64,000 nucleotides of DNA from positions 434,001-498,000 of the forward strand of contig NZ_FQWW01000002.1 of the NCBI RefSeq assembly GCF_900129795.1. The letters are read 5' to 3'. This document shows, in pieces, positions 51,218 to 61,052 of this stretch. Source of the stretch: Flavobacterium sp. CF108 (GTDB taxonomy: Bacteria > Bacteroidota > Bacteroidia > Flavobacteriales > Flavobacteriaceae). A model generated the notes under the pieces. It searched no databases. It was not told the origin of the DNA and worked only from the letters and a program-made list of their open reading frames with translations. The number at the start of each line of letters is the position of its first letter. Position 1 is the first letter of the stretch. The position numbers and the translations under genes were made by a program.

Positions 51218-52249
51218 ATGAAAGTAACCATAGACGGTCAAAGTATAGACGTAGAACCAGGAACAACGATCCTGCAGGCTGCACGTATGATTGGAGGGGA
51301 TTTAGTACCGCCAGCCATGTGCTATTACTCAAAATTAAAAGGCAGCGGCGGTAAATGTCGTTGTTGTTTAGTTGAAGTTTCTAAAGGTAGTGAAGCTGAC
51401 CCTAGACCAATGCCGAAATTAATGGCATCTTGTGTAACAGGATGTATGGACGGAATGGAAGTAAACAGTAAATCTTCTGCCAGAGTTACCGAAGCGCGTA
51501 AATCTGTAACAGAATTTTTATTGATCAACCACCCATTAGACTGCCCTATTTGTGATCAGGCTGGTGAATGTGATCTTCAAAACTTAAGTTTTGAGCACGG
51601 AAACCCAAAATCACGTTTTATTGAAGAAAAAAGAACATTTGAACCAGAAGATATTGGTCCAAATATTCAACTGCATATGAACCGTTGTATTTTATGCCAA
51701 AGATGTGTACAAGTTGCAGATCAATTAACAGACAACAGAGTTCACGGAGTATTAGATCGTGGTGACCACGCTAATATTTCAACCGGAATTTCTAAAGCAA
51801 TCGACAATGAGTTTTCTGGAAACATGATTGACGTTTGTCCGGTTGGAGCTTTAACTGACAAAACTTTCCGTTTTAAATCAAGAGTTTGGTTTAATAAACC
51901 TTATAACGCACACAGAGAATGTACTACTCCTGGATGCTGTGGTAAAACTACAGTTTGGATGTTTGGTGGAGAAATTCAACGTGTTACAGGTCGTAAAGAT
52001 GAGTACCATGAAGTAGAAGAATTCATTTGCAACAGCTGTCGTTTTGATCACAAAGATGTAAATGACTGGGTTATTGAAGGACCTAGAGAATTTGAAAAAG
52101 ATTCTGTTATCAATCAAAATAACTATACTCAAAAATTAGAGAAAGTTGAAATCGATACTGAAAAGAATATTCTTTTAGGCCGCGATATCGACCGTAAAAA
52201 AATTAGTATGGCTGCAATTCCATTAACTACTAATGAAAAAAATTCTTAA
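51218..52249 (+). CDS. nuoG: NADH-quinone oxidoreductase subunit G, short form
   Basis: The N-terminal iron-sulfur part of NuoG is present in 343 aa: the [2Fe-2S] ferredoxin domain (PAMCYYSKLKGSGGKCRCC), the N5 motif with a His ligand (NHPLDCPICDQAGECDLQ), the N4 cysteines (CILCQRCVQV with DVCPVGAL) and a final segment with CTTPGCCGKT and CNSCRFDH. The large molybdopterin-oxidoreductase-like C-terminal domain of canonical NuoG (usually 700-900 aa) is missing. The frame ends cleanly and nuoH follows 3 nt later, so this is a natural short form rather than a frameshift. Confidence 0.95.
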   Translation: MKVTIDGQSIDVEPGTTILQAARMIGGDLVPPAMCYYSKLKGSGGKCRCCLVEVSKGSEADPRPMPKLMASCVTGCMDGMEVNSKSSARVTEARKSVTEFLLINHPLDCPICDQAGECDLQNLSFEHGNPKSRFIEEKRTFEPEDIGPNIQLHMNRCILCQRCVQVADQLTDNRVHGVLDRGDHANISTGISKAIDNEFSGNMIDVCPVGALTDKTFRFKSRVWFNKPYNAHRECTTPGCCGKTTVWMFGGEIQRVTGRKDEYHEVEEFICNSCRFDHKDVNDWVIEGPREFEKDSVINQNNYTQKLEKVEIDTEKNILLGRDIDRKKISMAAIPLTTNEKNS

Positions 52250-52252
52250 GAA

Positions 52253-53305
52253 ATGGAAAGTGCATTTATTATAGAAAAAAGTGTTGTTATTGTTGTCGTT
52301 TTTGCGGTGACAATGATTATGGCAATGTATTCTACTTGGGCAGAACGTAAAGTGGCTGCTTTTCTTCAGGATCGTGTTGGACCAAACCGTGCAGGTTGGG
52401 GAGGTTTATTACAACCGCTTGCCGATGGTATGAAATTATTCTCTAAAGAAGAATTTTTTCCAAACACACCAAATAGATTTTTATTCGTTGTAGGCCCGGC
52501 AATTGCCATGAGTACAGCTTTGATGACAAGTGCTGTAATTCCGTGGGGAGACAGACTTCATCTTTTTGGAAGAGACATTATTCTTCAGGCAACAGATGTA
52601 AATATTGCTTTATTATACATTTTTGGAGTTCTTTCTGTTGGAGTTTACGGCATCATGATTGGTGGATGGGCTTCTAACAATAAATTCTCCTTAATGGGTG
52701 CTGTTCGTGCAGCTTCTCAAATGGTTTCTTATGAAGTTGCTATGGGATTATCAATGATTGCATTATTGATGATGACGGGAACAATGAGTTTAAAAGAAAT
52801 TTCATTACAGCAGCAAGGAATGAACTGGAATGTTTTTTATCAGCCAGTTTCATTTTTAATCTTCTTAATTTGCTCATTTGCAGAAACTAACAGAACTCCG
52901 TTTGACTTAGCAGAATGTGAAAACGAATTAATTGGAGGTTACCATACCGAATATTCATCAATGAAAATGGGATTCTATTTATTTGCTGAATATGCAAGTA
53001 TGTTTATCTCTGCTACTATTATTTCAGTATTATTCTTTGGAGGTTATAACTATCCTGGAATGCAGTGGATGGTAGAAAATGTTGGAGTAAATACCGCTAA
53101 TCTTTTAGGAATTGCCGTATTATTTGTAAAAATATGTTTCTTCATATTCTTTTACATGTGGGTACGCTGGACAATTCCAAGATTTAGATATGACCAATTA
53201 ATGAACTTAGGCTGGAGAATTTTGATTCCGCTTTCGATTATTAATATTATGATTACGGGCGCTGTTATTTTAAGACACGATATCGCAGCTGCTTTAGGAT
53301 TCTAA
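52253..53305 (+). CDS. nuoH: NADH-quinone oxidoreductase subunit H
   Basis: The membrane subunit of 350 aa has about eight helices and links the peripheral arm to the pump modules near the quinone site. Conserved loops include AERKVAAFLQDRVGPNRAG and FAETNRTPFDLAECENELIG. Confidence 0.98.
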   Translation: MESAFIIEKSVVIVVVFAVTMIMAMYSTWAERKVAAFLQDRVGPNRAGWGGLLQPLADGMKLFSKEEFFPNTPNRFLFVVGPAIAMSTALMTSAVIPWGDRLHLFGRDIILQATDVNIALLYIFGVLSVGVYGIMIGGWASNNKFSLMGAVRAASQMVSYEVAMGLSMIALLMMTGTMSLKEISLQQQGMNWNVFYQPVSFLIFLICSFAETNRTPFDLAECENELIGGYHTEYSSMKMGFYLFAEYASMFISATIISVLFFGGYNYPGMQWMVENVGVNTANLLGIAVLFVKICFFIFFYMWVRWTIPRFRYDQLMNLGWRILIPLSIINIMITGAVILRHDIAAALGF

Positions 53306-53310
53306 GAACC

Positions 53311-53394
53311 GTAATGCCCTAGCCCTGATAGAAGCGGCATCCTTTTATGGTGGGGTTCACCATAAAAGATACAGCGGATAGCAGGATTAAGCTT
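53311..53394. ncRNA. Structured intergenic element between nuoH and nuoI
   Basis: The core is a perfect hairpin CTTTTATGGTG-GGGTT-CACCATAAAAG. On each side are conserved-looking purine-rich blocks: GATAGAAGCGG upstream and ACAGCGGATAGC downstream, closed by CCTG and CAGG. Elements with this layout (CCCTAGCCC..GATAGAAGCGG..hairpin..AGCGGATAGC) recur in flavobacterial genomes; I recall a Flavobacteria-specific RNA motif called Flavo-1 and this may be a member, but I cannot confirm it. The strand is not fixed by sequence alone. It lies inside the nuo operon and would be part of its mRNA. Confidence 0.5.
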
Positions 53395-53464
53395 CAAATA
53401 AAAATAAAATAGATTTTGAATTTGATTGACCTCAAATTGTAAATCATAAATCATAGATTAAAAA

Positions 53465-54010
53465 ATGTCAATAGAAACTATATCATTATCGGGTAGAAAA
53501 AAGGTGGTGTCAAATAAAGACATGACTTTTATTGAGCGATTGTATCTTGTGGCGATTGTAAAAGGTCTTGCGATTACGCTTAAGCACCTTTTTAGAAAAA
53601 AAATTACGATTCATTATCCGGAGCAAGTTCGTGAAATGAGTCCGGTTTATCGCGGTCAGCACATGTTGAAACGTGATGAGCAAGGTCGTGAAAACTGTAC
53701 TGCCTGCGGATTATGTGCTTTATCATGCCCTGCAGAAGCGATTACAATGAAAGCTGCTGAACGTAAGCCAGACGAGAAACATTTATACAGAGAAGAAAAA
53801 TATGCTTCGATTTATGAAATAAATATGCTTCGTTGTATTTTCTGTGGTTTATGTGAAGAGGCTTGTCCAAAAGATGCTATTTATTTGACAACTTCTAAGG
53901 TTTTAGTTCCTGCAAGTTATGAAAGAGAAGATTTCATCTTTGGAAAAGACAAATTAGTGATGCCTTTAGAAATGGCTATTAAAAATTCACAACTTAATAA
54001 CGCTAACTAA
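53465..54010 (+). CDS. nuoI: NADH-quinone oxidoreductase subunit I
   Basis: This 181-aa subunit carries two [4Fe-4S] clusters, with ligands in CTACGLCALSCPAEAI and CIFCGLCEEACPKDAI, the classical 8-iron ferredoxin pattern. It passes electrons toward N2. It starts 159 nt after nuoH, beyond the structured element, and overlaps nuoJ by 1 nt. Confidence 0.98.
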   Translation: MSIETISLSGRKKVVSNKDMTFIERLYLVAIVKGLAITLKHLFRKKITIHYPEQVREMSPVYRGQHMLKRDEQGRENCTACGLCALSCPAEAITMKAAERKPDEKHLYREEKYASIYEINMLRCIFCGLCEEACPKDAIYLTTSKVLVPASYEREDFIFGKDKLVMPLEMAIKNSQLNNAN

Positions 54011-54549
54011 TGATACATATTCCTGATTTCGCAAACGCAACTCCTGTAGGTGTTATATTTTGTATTTTAGCGTTTATTACGGTAATAACTGCATTTTTAA
54101 CCATTTTTAGCCGAAACCCAATTCACTCTGCTATTTATTTAGTGATTTGTTTTTTCTCTATCGCTGGTCATTATTTATTATTGAACTCTCAATTTTTAGC
54201 TGTTGTACATATAATAGTCTACTCTGGAGCAATTATGATTTTGTTCCTGTTTACGATTATGTTAATGAATCTTAACGAACAAAAAGATGTTCACCGACCA
54301 AGGATTACACGTTTGGGAGCTGTTGTTTCTTTCTGTTTAATTGTTATTGTTTTAATTGCAATTTTCATCAATTCTAAACCAATTGTTGGAGATTATGATT
54401 CGACTGGAGAAGATTTCCAATCTATTAAAGTATTGGGTAAAATATTGTTGAACGAATATATGGTACCATTTGAATTTGCTTCGATTTTACTTTTGGTTGC
54501 GATGATTGGAACTGTATTATTATCTAAAAAAGAAAAATTAAATAAATAA
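54010..54549 (+). CDS. nuoJ: NADH-quinone oxidoreductase subunit J
   Basis: This membrane subunit has 179 aa and five helices. The conserved third helix reads [20 protein letters not shown]. Its start and stop codons overlap those of nuoI and nuoK by 1 nt each, showing tight translational coupling. Confidence 0.97.
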   Translation: MIHIPDFANATPVGVIFCILAFITVITAFLTIFSRNPIHSAIYLVICFFSIAGHYLLLNSQFLAVVHIIVYSGAIMILFLFTIMLMNLNEQKDVHRPRITRLGAVVSFCLIVIVLIAIFINSKPIVGDYDSTGEDFQSIKVLGKILLNEYMVPFEFASILLLVAMIGTVLLSKKEKLNK

Positions 54550-54869
54550 TGGGTAATATATTAAATCAAATAGGTATTGAAAATTACATCTTTTTAAGTG
54601 TTGTACTTTTTTGTATTGGTGTTTTTGGTGTATTGTACAGACGAAATTCAATTATCGTTTTCATGTCTATCGAGATCATGCTAAATGCAGTAAACCTTTT
54701 ATTTGTGGCTTTTTCAACTTACCATCAGGATGCACAAGGACAAGTTTTTGTTTTCTTTTCGATGGCGGTTGCTGCTGCTGAAGTTGCGGTAGGATTGGCG
54801 ATTTTAGTTTCTATTTTCAGAAACATCGGTTCAATTAGTATCGATAATTTAAAAAATTTAAAAGGATAA
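54549..54869 (+). CDS. nuoK: NADH-quinone oxidoreductase subunit K
   Basis: The three-helix subunit of 106 aa has the conserved glutamates in [17 protein letters not shown] and [13 protein letters not shown] that take part in proton transfer. Confidence 0.98.
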   Translation: MGNILNQIGIENYIFLSVVLFCIGVFGVLYRRNSIIVFMSIEIMLNAVNLLFVAFSTYHQDAQGQVFVFFSMAVAAAEVAVGLAILVSIFRNIGSISIDNLKNLKG

Positions 54870-54876
54870 AATAGAA

Positions 54877-56760
54877 ATGGATACCAATTTAGCTTTAGTT
54901 TTAGTTTTAGCTCCTTTTTTAGGATTTTTAATCAATGTTTTCTTTGGAAAAAGCTTAGGAAAAACAGTTTCGGGAATCATCGGAACTGCTGCCGTAGCTG
55001 TTTCTTTTATAGTTACTCTTGTTCTTTTTAATCAAATAACTTCAACCGGAAAAGGAATTGAAGTTACTTTATTTGACTGGATTCAAATTAGTAATCTAAA
55101 AATCAATCTTGGATTTTTATTAGATCAGTTATCTGTTCTTTGGTTATTGTTCGTAACCGGAATTGGATCTTTGATTCACTTATACTCTATCAGTTACATG
55201 CATGATGATGAGAATATGCACAAGTTTTTTGCGTATTTAAATCTGTTCGTTTTCTTTATGATTACACTTGTAATTGGAAGCAACTTATTAGTTTTATTTA
55301 TCGGATGGGAAGGTGTTGGACTTTGCTCTTATTTACTAATCGGGTTCTGGCATAAAAACCAGGATTATAACGATGCTGCAAAAAAGGCTTTCATCATGAA
55401 CAGAATTGGAGATTTAGGTCTTTTAATTGGTATGTTCATTATTGGTTCAATGTTCTCAACATTAGATTATGCAACTTTAAAAACTGCAATCGCGGGAGCG
55501 ACAAACTTAAATTTACCATTACTTTCTTTAGCAGCTTTATGCTTGTTTATTGGAGCTTGTGGTAAATCTGCTCAAATTCCGTTATACACTTGGTTACCAG
55601 ATGCGATGGCTGGACCAACTCCGGTTTCTGCATTGATTCACGCTGCTACGATGGTAACAGCCGGTATTTTTATGATAACGAGATTGAACTTTGTTTTTGA
55701 TTTAGCCCCAGACGTTCAAACTGTAATTGCCATTATTGGAGCTATAACTTCATTAGTTGCTGCTACAATTGGTTTAGTACAGACTGACATTAAAAAAGTA
55801 TTAGCTTACTCTACAGTTTCTCAATTAGGATTAATGTTTTTGGCATTAGGATTTGGAGCTTACGAAGTAGCTGTTTTCCACGTTATCACACATGCTTTCT
55901 TTAAGGCTTGTTTATTCTTAGGATCTGGTTCTGTTATTCACGGTTTACACGGTGAACAGGATATGCGTAAAATGGGTGGATTGCGTAAAGCAATGCCTAT
56001 TACTTTCTGGACAATGTTGGTTTCTTCATTAGCTATTTCTGGAATTCCATTATTTTCAGGTTTCTTCTCAAAAGATGAAATTTTATTGACTGCTTTCCAC
56101 CATAGTATTCCATTATATGTTGTTGGATCTATTGCTTCAATCATGACGGCTTTCTATATGTTTAGATTGATGTTCCTAACTTTCTTTAAAGATTTTAGAG
56201 GAACAGAAGAACAAAAACATCATTTACATGAAAGTGACGGTTTAATTACGTTCCCTTTAATGATTTTAGCTCTTTTAGCAACTTTTGGAGGATTAATTAG
56301 TATCCCTGGAAACAGCTGGTTAAATGAATATTTAGCGCCTCTTTTCACGAAAGTGGCTGGAGAAGAACACCATTTAGGTGCAACTGAATATACTTTAATG
56401 GGAGTTGCTGTTTTAGGCGGATTATTAGGAATTTTAATTGCTTACATCAAATACTTTAAACAAGATAATGTTCCTGAAGCTGACGAAAATATTACAGGCT
56501 TAACAAAAGTGTTGTATAACAAATATTATGTAGATGAAATTTACGATGCGATTTTTGTTCGTTCGGTAAATGCATTATCAAGATTCTTTAGAGACTATAT
56601 TGAAACCGGCTTATCAGCTCTTGTTTTCGGATTAGGGAAAATAACGAATGAATTAGCGTTTCAAGGTAAAAAACTGCAAACCGGAAGTATCGGATTATAT
56701 CTTTTCGCTTTCGTTTTAGGTCTTTGCGCAATTGTTTCTTATATATTTTTAGCTCAATAA
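54877..56760 (+). CDS. nuoL: NADH-quinone oxidoreductase subunit L
   Basis: The antiporter-like pump subunit of 627 aa has about 15-16 helices. Conserved blocks include GWEGVGLCSYLLIGFW, PDAMAGPTPVSALIHAATMV and VLAYSTVSQLGLMFLALG. The long C-terminal helix region that runs along the membrane arm is present. Confidence 0.98.
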   Translation: MDTNLALVLVLAPFLGFLINVFFGKSLGKTVSGIIGTAAVAVSFIVTLVLFNQITSTGKGIEVTLFDWIQISNLKINLGFLLDQLSVLWLLFVTGIGSLIHLYSISYMHDDENMHKFFAYLNLFVFFMITLVIGSNLLVLFIGWEGVGLCSYLLIGFWHKNQDYNDAAKKAFIMNRIGDLGLLIGMFIIGSMFSTLDYATLKTAIAGATNLNLPLLSLAALCLFIGACGKSAQIPLYTWLPDAMAGPTPVSALIHAATMVTAGIFMITRLNFVFDLAPDVQTVIAIIGAITSLVAATIGLVQTDIKKVLAYSTVSQLGLMFLALGFGAYEVAVFHVITHAFFKACLFLGSGSVIHGLHGEQDMRKMGGLRKAMPITFWTMLVSSLAISGIPLFSGFFSKDEILLTAFHHSIPLYVVGSIASIMTAFYMFRLMFLTFFKDFRGTEEQKHHLHESDGLITFPLMILALLATFGGLISIPGNSWLNEYLAPLFTKVAGEEHHLGATEYTLMGVAVLGGLLGILIAYIKYFKQDNVPEADENITGLTKVLYNKYYVDEIYDAIFVRSVNALSRFFRDYIETGLSALVFGLGKITNELAFQGKKLQTGSIGLYLFAFVLGLCAIVSYIFLAQ

Positions 56761-56770
56761 TTTTATAACT

Positions 56771-58210
56771 ATGAACGTTTCTCTTATATTAATTATTCTT
56801 TTAGTTGGTGCATTTATCACCTATTTTGCTGGTGACAAACTCGCTTCAAAAGTAGCTTTGTTCTTTAGTTTGGCAGCTTTAGGCTGTTCGGTTGTATTGT
56901 TAAACCATTTTAATGCTGGAGAAAATATCAGCCTTATTAATGCGTGGATCAATCAGCCTAAAATTTCATTTGCGCTAAATGCTGACGGATTAGGTCTAGC
57001 CATGCTTTTATTAACAACGGCTTTAACTCCAATTATTATATTCTCTTCTTTCGGGAATGAATATAAAAATGCTAAAGCTTTTTATGCTCTAATTTTATTT
57101 ATGGCATTTGCAATGACAGGAACTTTCCTTGCTGCAGATGGTCTTTTATATTATATTTTCTGGGAATTAGCTCTTATTCCTATTTACTTTATTGCTCTTA
57201 TTTGGGGTAATGGAGATGCTGAAGAGCGCAGAAAAGCAGTGGTTAAATTCTTTATTTACACACTTGCAGGTTCATTGTCTATGTTGACTGCTTTTATCTA
57301 TTTATACCAAAAAGCAGGTTCTTTCTTAATTGAAGATTTATATAAAGTACAATTATCTGCTTGTGAACAGCTTTGGATTTTCCTTGCTTTCTTCTTAGCT
57401 TATGCAATTAAAATTCCTATTATTCCTTTCCATACATGGCAGGCAAATGTGTACCAAAAAGCACCAACTGTTGGAACAATGCTTTTATCTGGTATCATGT
57501 TGAAAATGGGATTATATAGTGTTATTCGCTGGCAATTGCCAATTGCACCTCTTGCTGCAAAAGAATACATGAATATTTTTATTGCTTTAGGAATTGCAGG
57601 TGTTATCTACGGTTCTATCGTAGCGTTGAGACAAAAAGATTTAAAGAAATTATTAGCTTATTCCTCTCTTGCTCACGTTGGTTTAATTGCTGCAGGATCT
57701 TATACATTAACTCTTGACGGTTTCCGCGGAGCAGTTTTACAAATGATTGCTCACGGTTTTGTTGTGGTTGGATTATTCTACGCTGCAGAAATTATCTACA
57801 GAAGATTTGAAACTAGAAATATTAGTGAATTAGGCGGAATTCGTACACAGTCTCCGAAATTCACTTCAATGTTTTTAATTTTGGTATTGGCATCTGTTGC
57901 TTTACCAACTACATTTAACTTTGTTGGAGAATTTACTGTACTATACAGCCTTTCTCAAATAAACATTTGGTTTGCTGTTTTAGGCGGAACAACGATTATT
58001 TTAGGAGCTTACTATATGTTGAAAATGTTCCAAAATGTAATGTTGGGCGAAACAAATTCAAGAACTTTTGCTGATGTTTCTATAAACGAAGGAATTTCTT
58101 TAGTTGCGATTATTGCTGTTTTGATTTTCTTTGGATTTTATCCAAAACCAATTACAGATTTGATCACTCCAAGTTTAGAAACGATTTTAAACGTTATCAA
58201 TAAAAACTAA
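56771..58210 (+). CDS. nuoM: NADH-quinone oxidoreductase subunit M
   Basis: The second antiporter-like subunit has 479 aa. Conserved blocks: FWELALIPIYFIALIWG with the key glutamate, PIIPFHTWQANVYQKAPTVG and LKKLLAYSSLAHVGLIAAG. It follows nuoL by 10 nt. Confidence 0.98.
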   Translation: MNVSLILIILLVGAFITYFAGDKLASKVALFFSLAALGCSVVLLNHFNAGENISLINAWINQPKISFALNADGLGLAMLLLTTALTPIIIFSSFGNEYKNAKAFYALILFMAFAMTGTFLAADGLLYYIFWELALIPIYFIALIWGNGDAEERRKAVVKFFIYTLAGSLSMLTAFIYLYQKAGSFLIEDLYKVQLSACEQLWIFLAFFLAYAIKIPIIPFHTWQANVYQKAPTVGTMLLSGIMLKMGLYSVIRWQLPIAPLAAKEYMNIFIALGIAGVIYGSIVALRQKDLKKLLAYSSLAHVGLIAAGSYTLTLDGFRGAVLQMIAHGFVVVGLFYAAEIIYRRFETRNISELGGIRTQSPKFTSMFLILVLASVALPTTFNFVGEFTVLYSLSQINIWFAVLGGTTIILGAYYMLKMFQNVMLGETNSRTFADVSINEGISLVAIIAVLIFFGFYPKPITDLITPSLETILNVINKN

Positions 58211-58345
58211 GATTTTAGAATGATGATTAACGATTTTTGATTTCAGATTTTCCGAAGCTTAAAAAGTTAAACATTAAAAAATAAAAATATATTTTAAATA
58301 AAATAAATTAGGGCGTTTTAGATTTCCTAAATCAAAAAAACAAAA

Positions 58346-59737
58346 ATGAATACATTAATAGCTATAACAGGATTGGGTATTTTCTGCCTATTGTTTGAAA
58401 TTCTAAATTTTAGAAAAGGCATCGTTCCGTTTACCATTTTAGGTTTATTGGGTGTCTTAGCACTTAATTTTTACGAATTCGGAACAACAGCAAGTTATTA
58501 CAATAACATGATTACGGTGAGTAAATTCTCGACTGCTTTTTCATCATTGTTTATTATTCTAACTATTTTCCTTGTAGCATTAAGCCATAATTTTTATGAA
58601 AATCATCAGACAAAAATTTCTGATTATATTGCTATAAAAGTATTTTTATTAGCCGGAGGTGTTGCTATGGTTTCTTTTGGAAACTTAGCGATGTTTTTCC
58701 TTGGAATCGAAATTTTATCTATCGCATTATATGTTCTTGCAGCGAGCGATCGTTTAAATATTAAAAGTAACGAAGCGGGAATGAAATATTTCTTAATGGG
58801 ATCTTTCGCATCTGGGATTATCTTATTCGGTATTTGTTTGATTTACGGAGCTATGGGAACTTTTGATATTGCAGAAATTCACGAAAGTTCTTTATCTGCT
58901 GAGTTACCAATCTGGTTTCCTATCGGAATGATTTTAATGACAATTGGAATGTTCTTTAAAGTTGCTGCTGTACCATTTCACTTTTGGGCACCAGACGTTT
59001 ACGAAGGTTCTCCAGCTTTAACAACTGCTTTAATGAGTACGTTAGCAAAAGTAATAGCAATTGCAACATTATTTAAATTAGTTTCAGGATTGAATTTAAT
59101 TCCTTCTTTAGAAAATCAGGATCTTTTAGGAACATTTGAAAATATTATTCTTGTAATTTCAATTGCTTCTATGACCGTTGGAAATATCATGGCTTTACGT
59201 CAGGTAAATGTAAAACGTATGCTGGCATTCTCTGGAATCTCTCACGCAGGTTTCATGTTAATTACATTCTTAACTATTGCAACTTCTGCAGGAGTTTTAT
59301 TGTATTACACTGCTGCTTACGCTTTAGCCGGTATTGCTGCATTCAGTGTTATTTTATATGTATGTAAAAATCAGGATAACGAAGACATCACAAACTTTCA
59401 CGGTTTAGGAAAAACAAATCCACTATTAGCTGCGATCTTGACAGGCTCATTATTGTCTATGGCCGGTATTCCGATTTTCTCAGGATTCTTTGCAAAATTA
59501 TTCTTGTTTGATCAGGCACTTCATGCTGGTTATGTAGCTATTGTAATTGTTGCAGTAATCAACTCTATTATAAGTGTTGGATATTATTTCAAATTAATTT
59601 TAGCAATGTATTCTAAAGAACCAAATGAAGAGCGTACAGGAAAACCATTCCTTATTTATGCCGTTGCAATTATTTCTATCGGTTTAAATATTGCTTTAGG
59701 TTTATTCCCTTCATTAGTTTTAGATTTATTGAACTAA
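58346..59737 (+). CDS. nuoN: NADH-quinone oxidoreductase subunit N
   Basis: The third antiporter-like subunit has 463 aa. Conserved blocks: FFLGIEILSIALYVLAA, AAVPFHFWAPDVYEGSPALT and KRMLAFSGISHAGFMLITF. A 135-nt gap with ATTTTAGAAT-type words separates it from nuoM. A terminator follows, which closes the operon. Confidence 0.98.
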   Translation: MNTLIAITGLGIFCLLFEILNFRKGIVPFTILGLLGVLALNFYEFGTTASYYNNMITVSKFSTAFSSLFIILTIFLVALSHNFYENHQTKISDYIAIKVFLLAGGVAMVSFGNLAMFFLGIEILSIALYVLAASDRLNIKSNEAGMKYFLMGSFASGIILFGICLIYGAMGTFDIAEIHESSLSAELPIWFPIGMILMTIGMFFKVAAVPFHFWAPDVYEGSPALTTALMSTLAKVIAIATLFKLVSGLNLIPSLENQDLLGTFENIILVISIASMTVGNIMALRQVNVKRMLAFSGISHAGFMLITFLTIATSAGVLLYYTAAYALAGIAAFSVILYVCKNQDNEDITNFHGLGKTNPLLAAILTGSLLSMAGIPIFSGFFAKLFLFDQALHAGYVAIVIVAVINSIISVGYYFKLILAMYSKEPNEERTGKPFLIYAVAIISIGLNIALGLFPSLVLDLLN

Positions 59738-59759
59738 AAATTCAGATTAAAAAATATAC

Positions 59760-59793
59760 AAATCCATCAAGAGTTTCTTTTGGTGGATTTTTT
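59760..59793 (+). terminator. Terminator of the nuo operon
   Basis: AAATCCATCAA pairs (one G-T type pair) with TTGGTGGATTT, followed by a T run. Confidence 0.82.
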
Positions 59794-59899
59794 GTTTTAC
59801 AGCAGTTTTCAAAAGAAAATTTCATGTTAAAAATTTAAAGTTAAATTACAGACTTCAAAAAAACTCCATATATTTGGGTTCACTAAAAGCATAAAAACT

Positions 59900-60673
59900 A
59901 TGGCCTTCAATTCAAAAAATCCTTTTTTAAGTAACAAGCGTTTTTCATCAAATGCTGTTTCAAGAGCTGAAGAAGTACACGAAGCAAAGATTATTGATTA
60001 CAATCAGGAAATGACTTTGTCTGGTACGATTAATAAAACAGCTATTTTATTTTTAATCTTATGCGGCGCTGCTATGGTAACATGGTGGATGGCATTTAAC
60101 GGGATTAACATTATGCTTCCTGCTATTGGCGGTGCAATTGTTGGATTTGTTCTTGTTCTAATTTCTGCATTTAAACCACAATTATCACCGTATCTTGCTC
60201 CTGGTTATGCCTTATTTGAAGGATTATTCATTGGAGGAATTTCTGCAATATTTGAAGCTCAGTTTCCGGGAATTGTTATGAATGCTGTAGGAGCAACATT
60301 AGTAACTTTCTTAGTATGTCTGGGATTATATAAATTTAAAATCGTAAAAGTTACAGAACAATTCAAATCAGTTGTAATTGCTGCTACTCTTGCTATTGCA
60401 ACTTATTATCTAATTTCATGGGTTGCATCTTTAATTTTTAACTTTACTCCTGTTCATTATGGAAATGGAATGATGAGCATAGGAATTAGCGTTTTTGTAA
60501 TTATAATTGCAGCTCTAAATTTATTTTTAGATTTCGATCTTATTGAAAAAGGTGTTCAGGAAAAAATGCCAAAATTCATGGAATGGTATGGAGCAATGGG
60601 ATTAATGGTTACATTAGTTTGGTTGTATATTGAATTTTTAAGATTATTATCTAAACTAGCAAGTAACAAATAA
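59900..60673 (+). CDS. Bax inhibitor-1/YccA family membrane protein
   Basis: The protein (257 aa) has a polar N-terminus (about 1-45) and then seven hydrophobic helices. The pattern of AAMVTWWMAF, LAPGYALFEGLFIGGISAIF and NLFLDFDLIEKGVQEKMPKF matches the YccA/BI-1 family, which includes pH-sensitive calcium-leak channels. YccA in E. coli binds the FtsH protease. Which role applies here is unknown. A -7 box TATATTTG at 59869-59876 precedes it and a terminator follows, so it is monocistronic. Confidence 0.9.
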   Translation: MAFNSKNPFLSNKRFSSNAVSRAEEVHEAKIIDYNQEMTLSGTINKTAILFLILCGAAMVTWWMAFNGINIMLPAIGGAIVGFVLVLISAFKPQLSPYLAPGYALFEGLFIGGISAIFEAQFPGIVMNAVGATLVTFLVCLGLYKFKIVKVTEQFKSVVIAATLAIATYYLISWVASLIFNFTPVHYGNGMMSIGISVFVIIIAALNLFLDFDLIEKGVQEKMPKFMEWYGAMGLMVTLVWLYIEFLRLLSKLASNK

Positions 60674-60707
60674 GAACTAAAAATCTTCTTTGTTCCACAT
60701 AAATTAC

Positions 60708-60741
60708 AAAGCCTTTTTGAAATTCAAAAAGGCTTTTTTTT
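60708..60741 (+). terminator. Terminator after the BI-1 family gene
   Basis: AAAGCCTTTTTGAA and TTCAAAAAGGCTTT pair exactly, with a run of T after the stem. Confidence 0.92.
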
Positions 60742-60932
60742 ATCCTTTACATTCTGATAAATTAGTTTAACCCCGCAAACTAAAAACATAAAAATCAAGT
60801 ATTTTCCTTCAAATTTTTACACTTAACAAAAATACCCTTAAAAGTTATAAAAAGAAGAATCGTTGCCTTACGATCTTTTTTCAAGCTTCAAAACATCAAT
60901 AAAACAAAGCTTTCGCTTAAATTATTTTAACA

Positions 60933-60946
60933 TGTAATAAATTACA
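60933..60946. promoter_or_regulatory. Pectate lyase upstream operator candidate, site 1
   Basis: TGTAATAAATTACA has perfect 6-bp arms around central AA. It is centred 19 bp from site 2. The whole gap 60742-61132 is AT-rich, has no gene and holds these sites as its only clear structure. Confidence 0.55.
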
Positions 60947-60951
60947 ATTAA

Positions 60952-60965
60952 TGCAATAAATTACA
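60952..60965. promoter_or_regulatory. Pectate lyase upstream operator candidate, site 2
   Basis: TGCAATAAATTACA is one mismatch from perfect symmetry with site 1, 19 bp centre to centre. Confidence 0.5.
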
Positions 60966-61052
60966 TTTTAACTAAAATATTATCTATAAATTTTACATAT
61001 ATGTTTTTTTAAGACAAAATAAATAAGAATATCAAAATTTTGTATAATTTCG

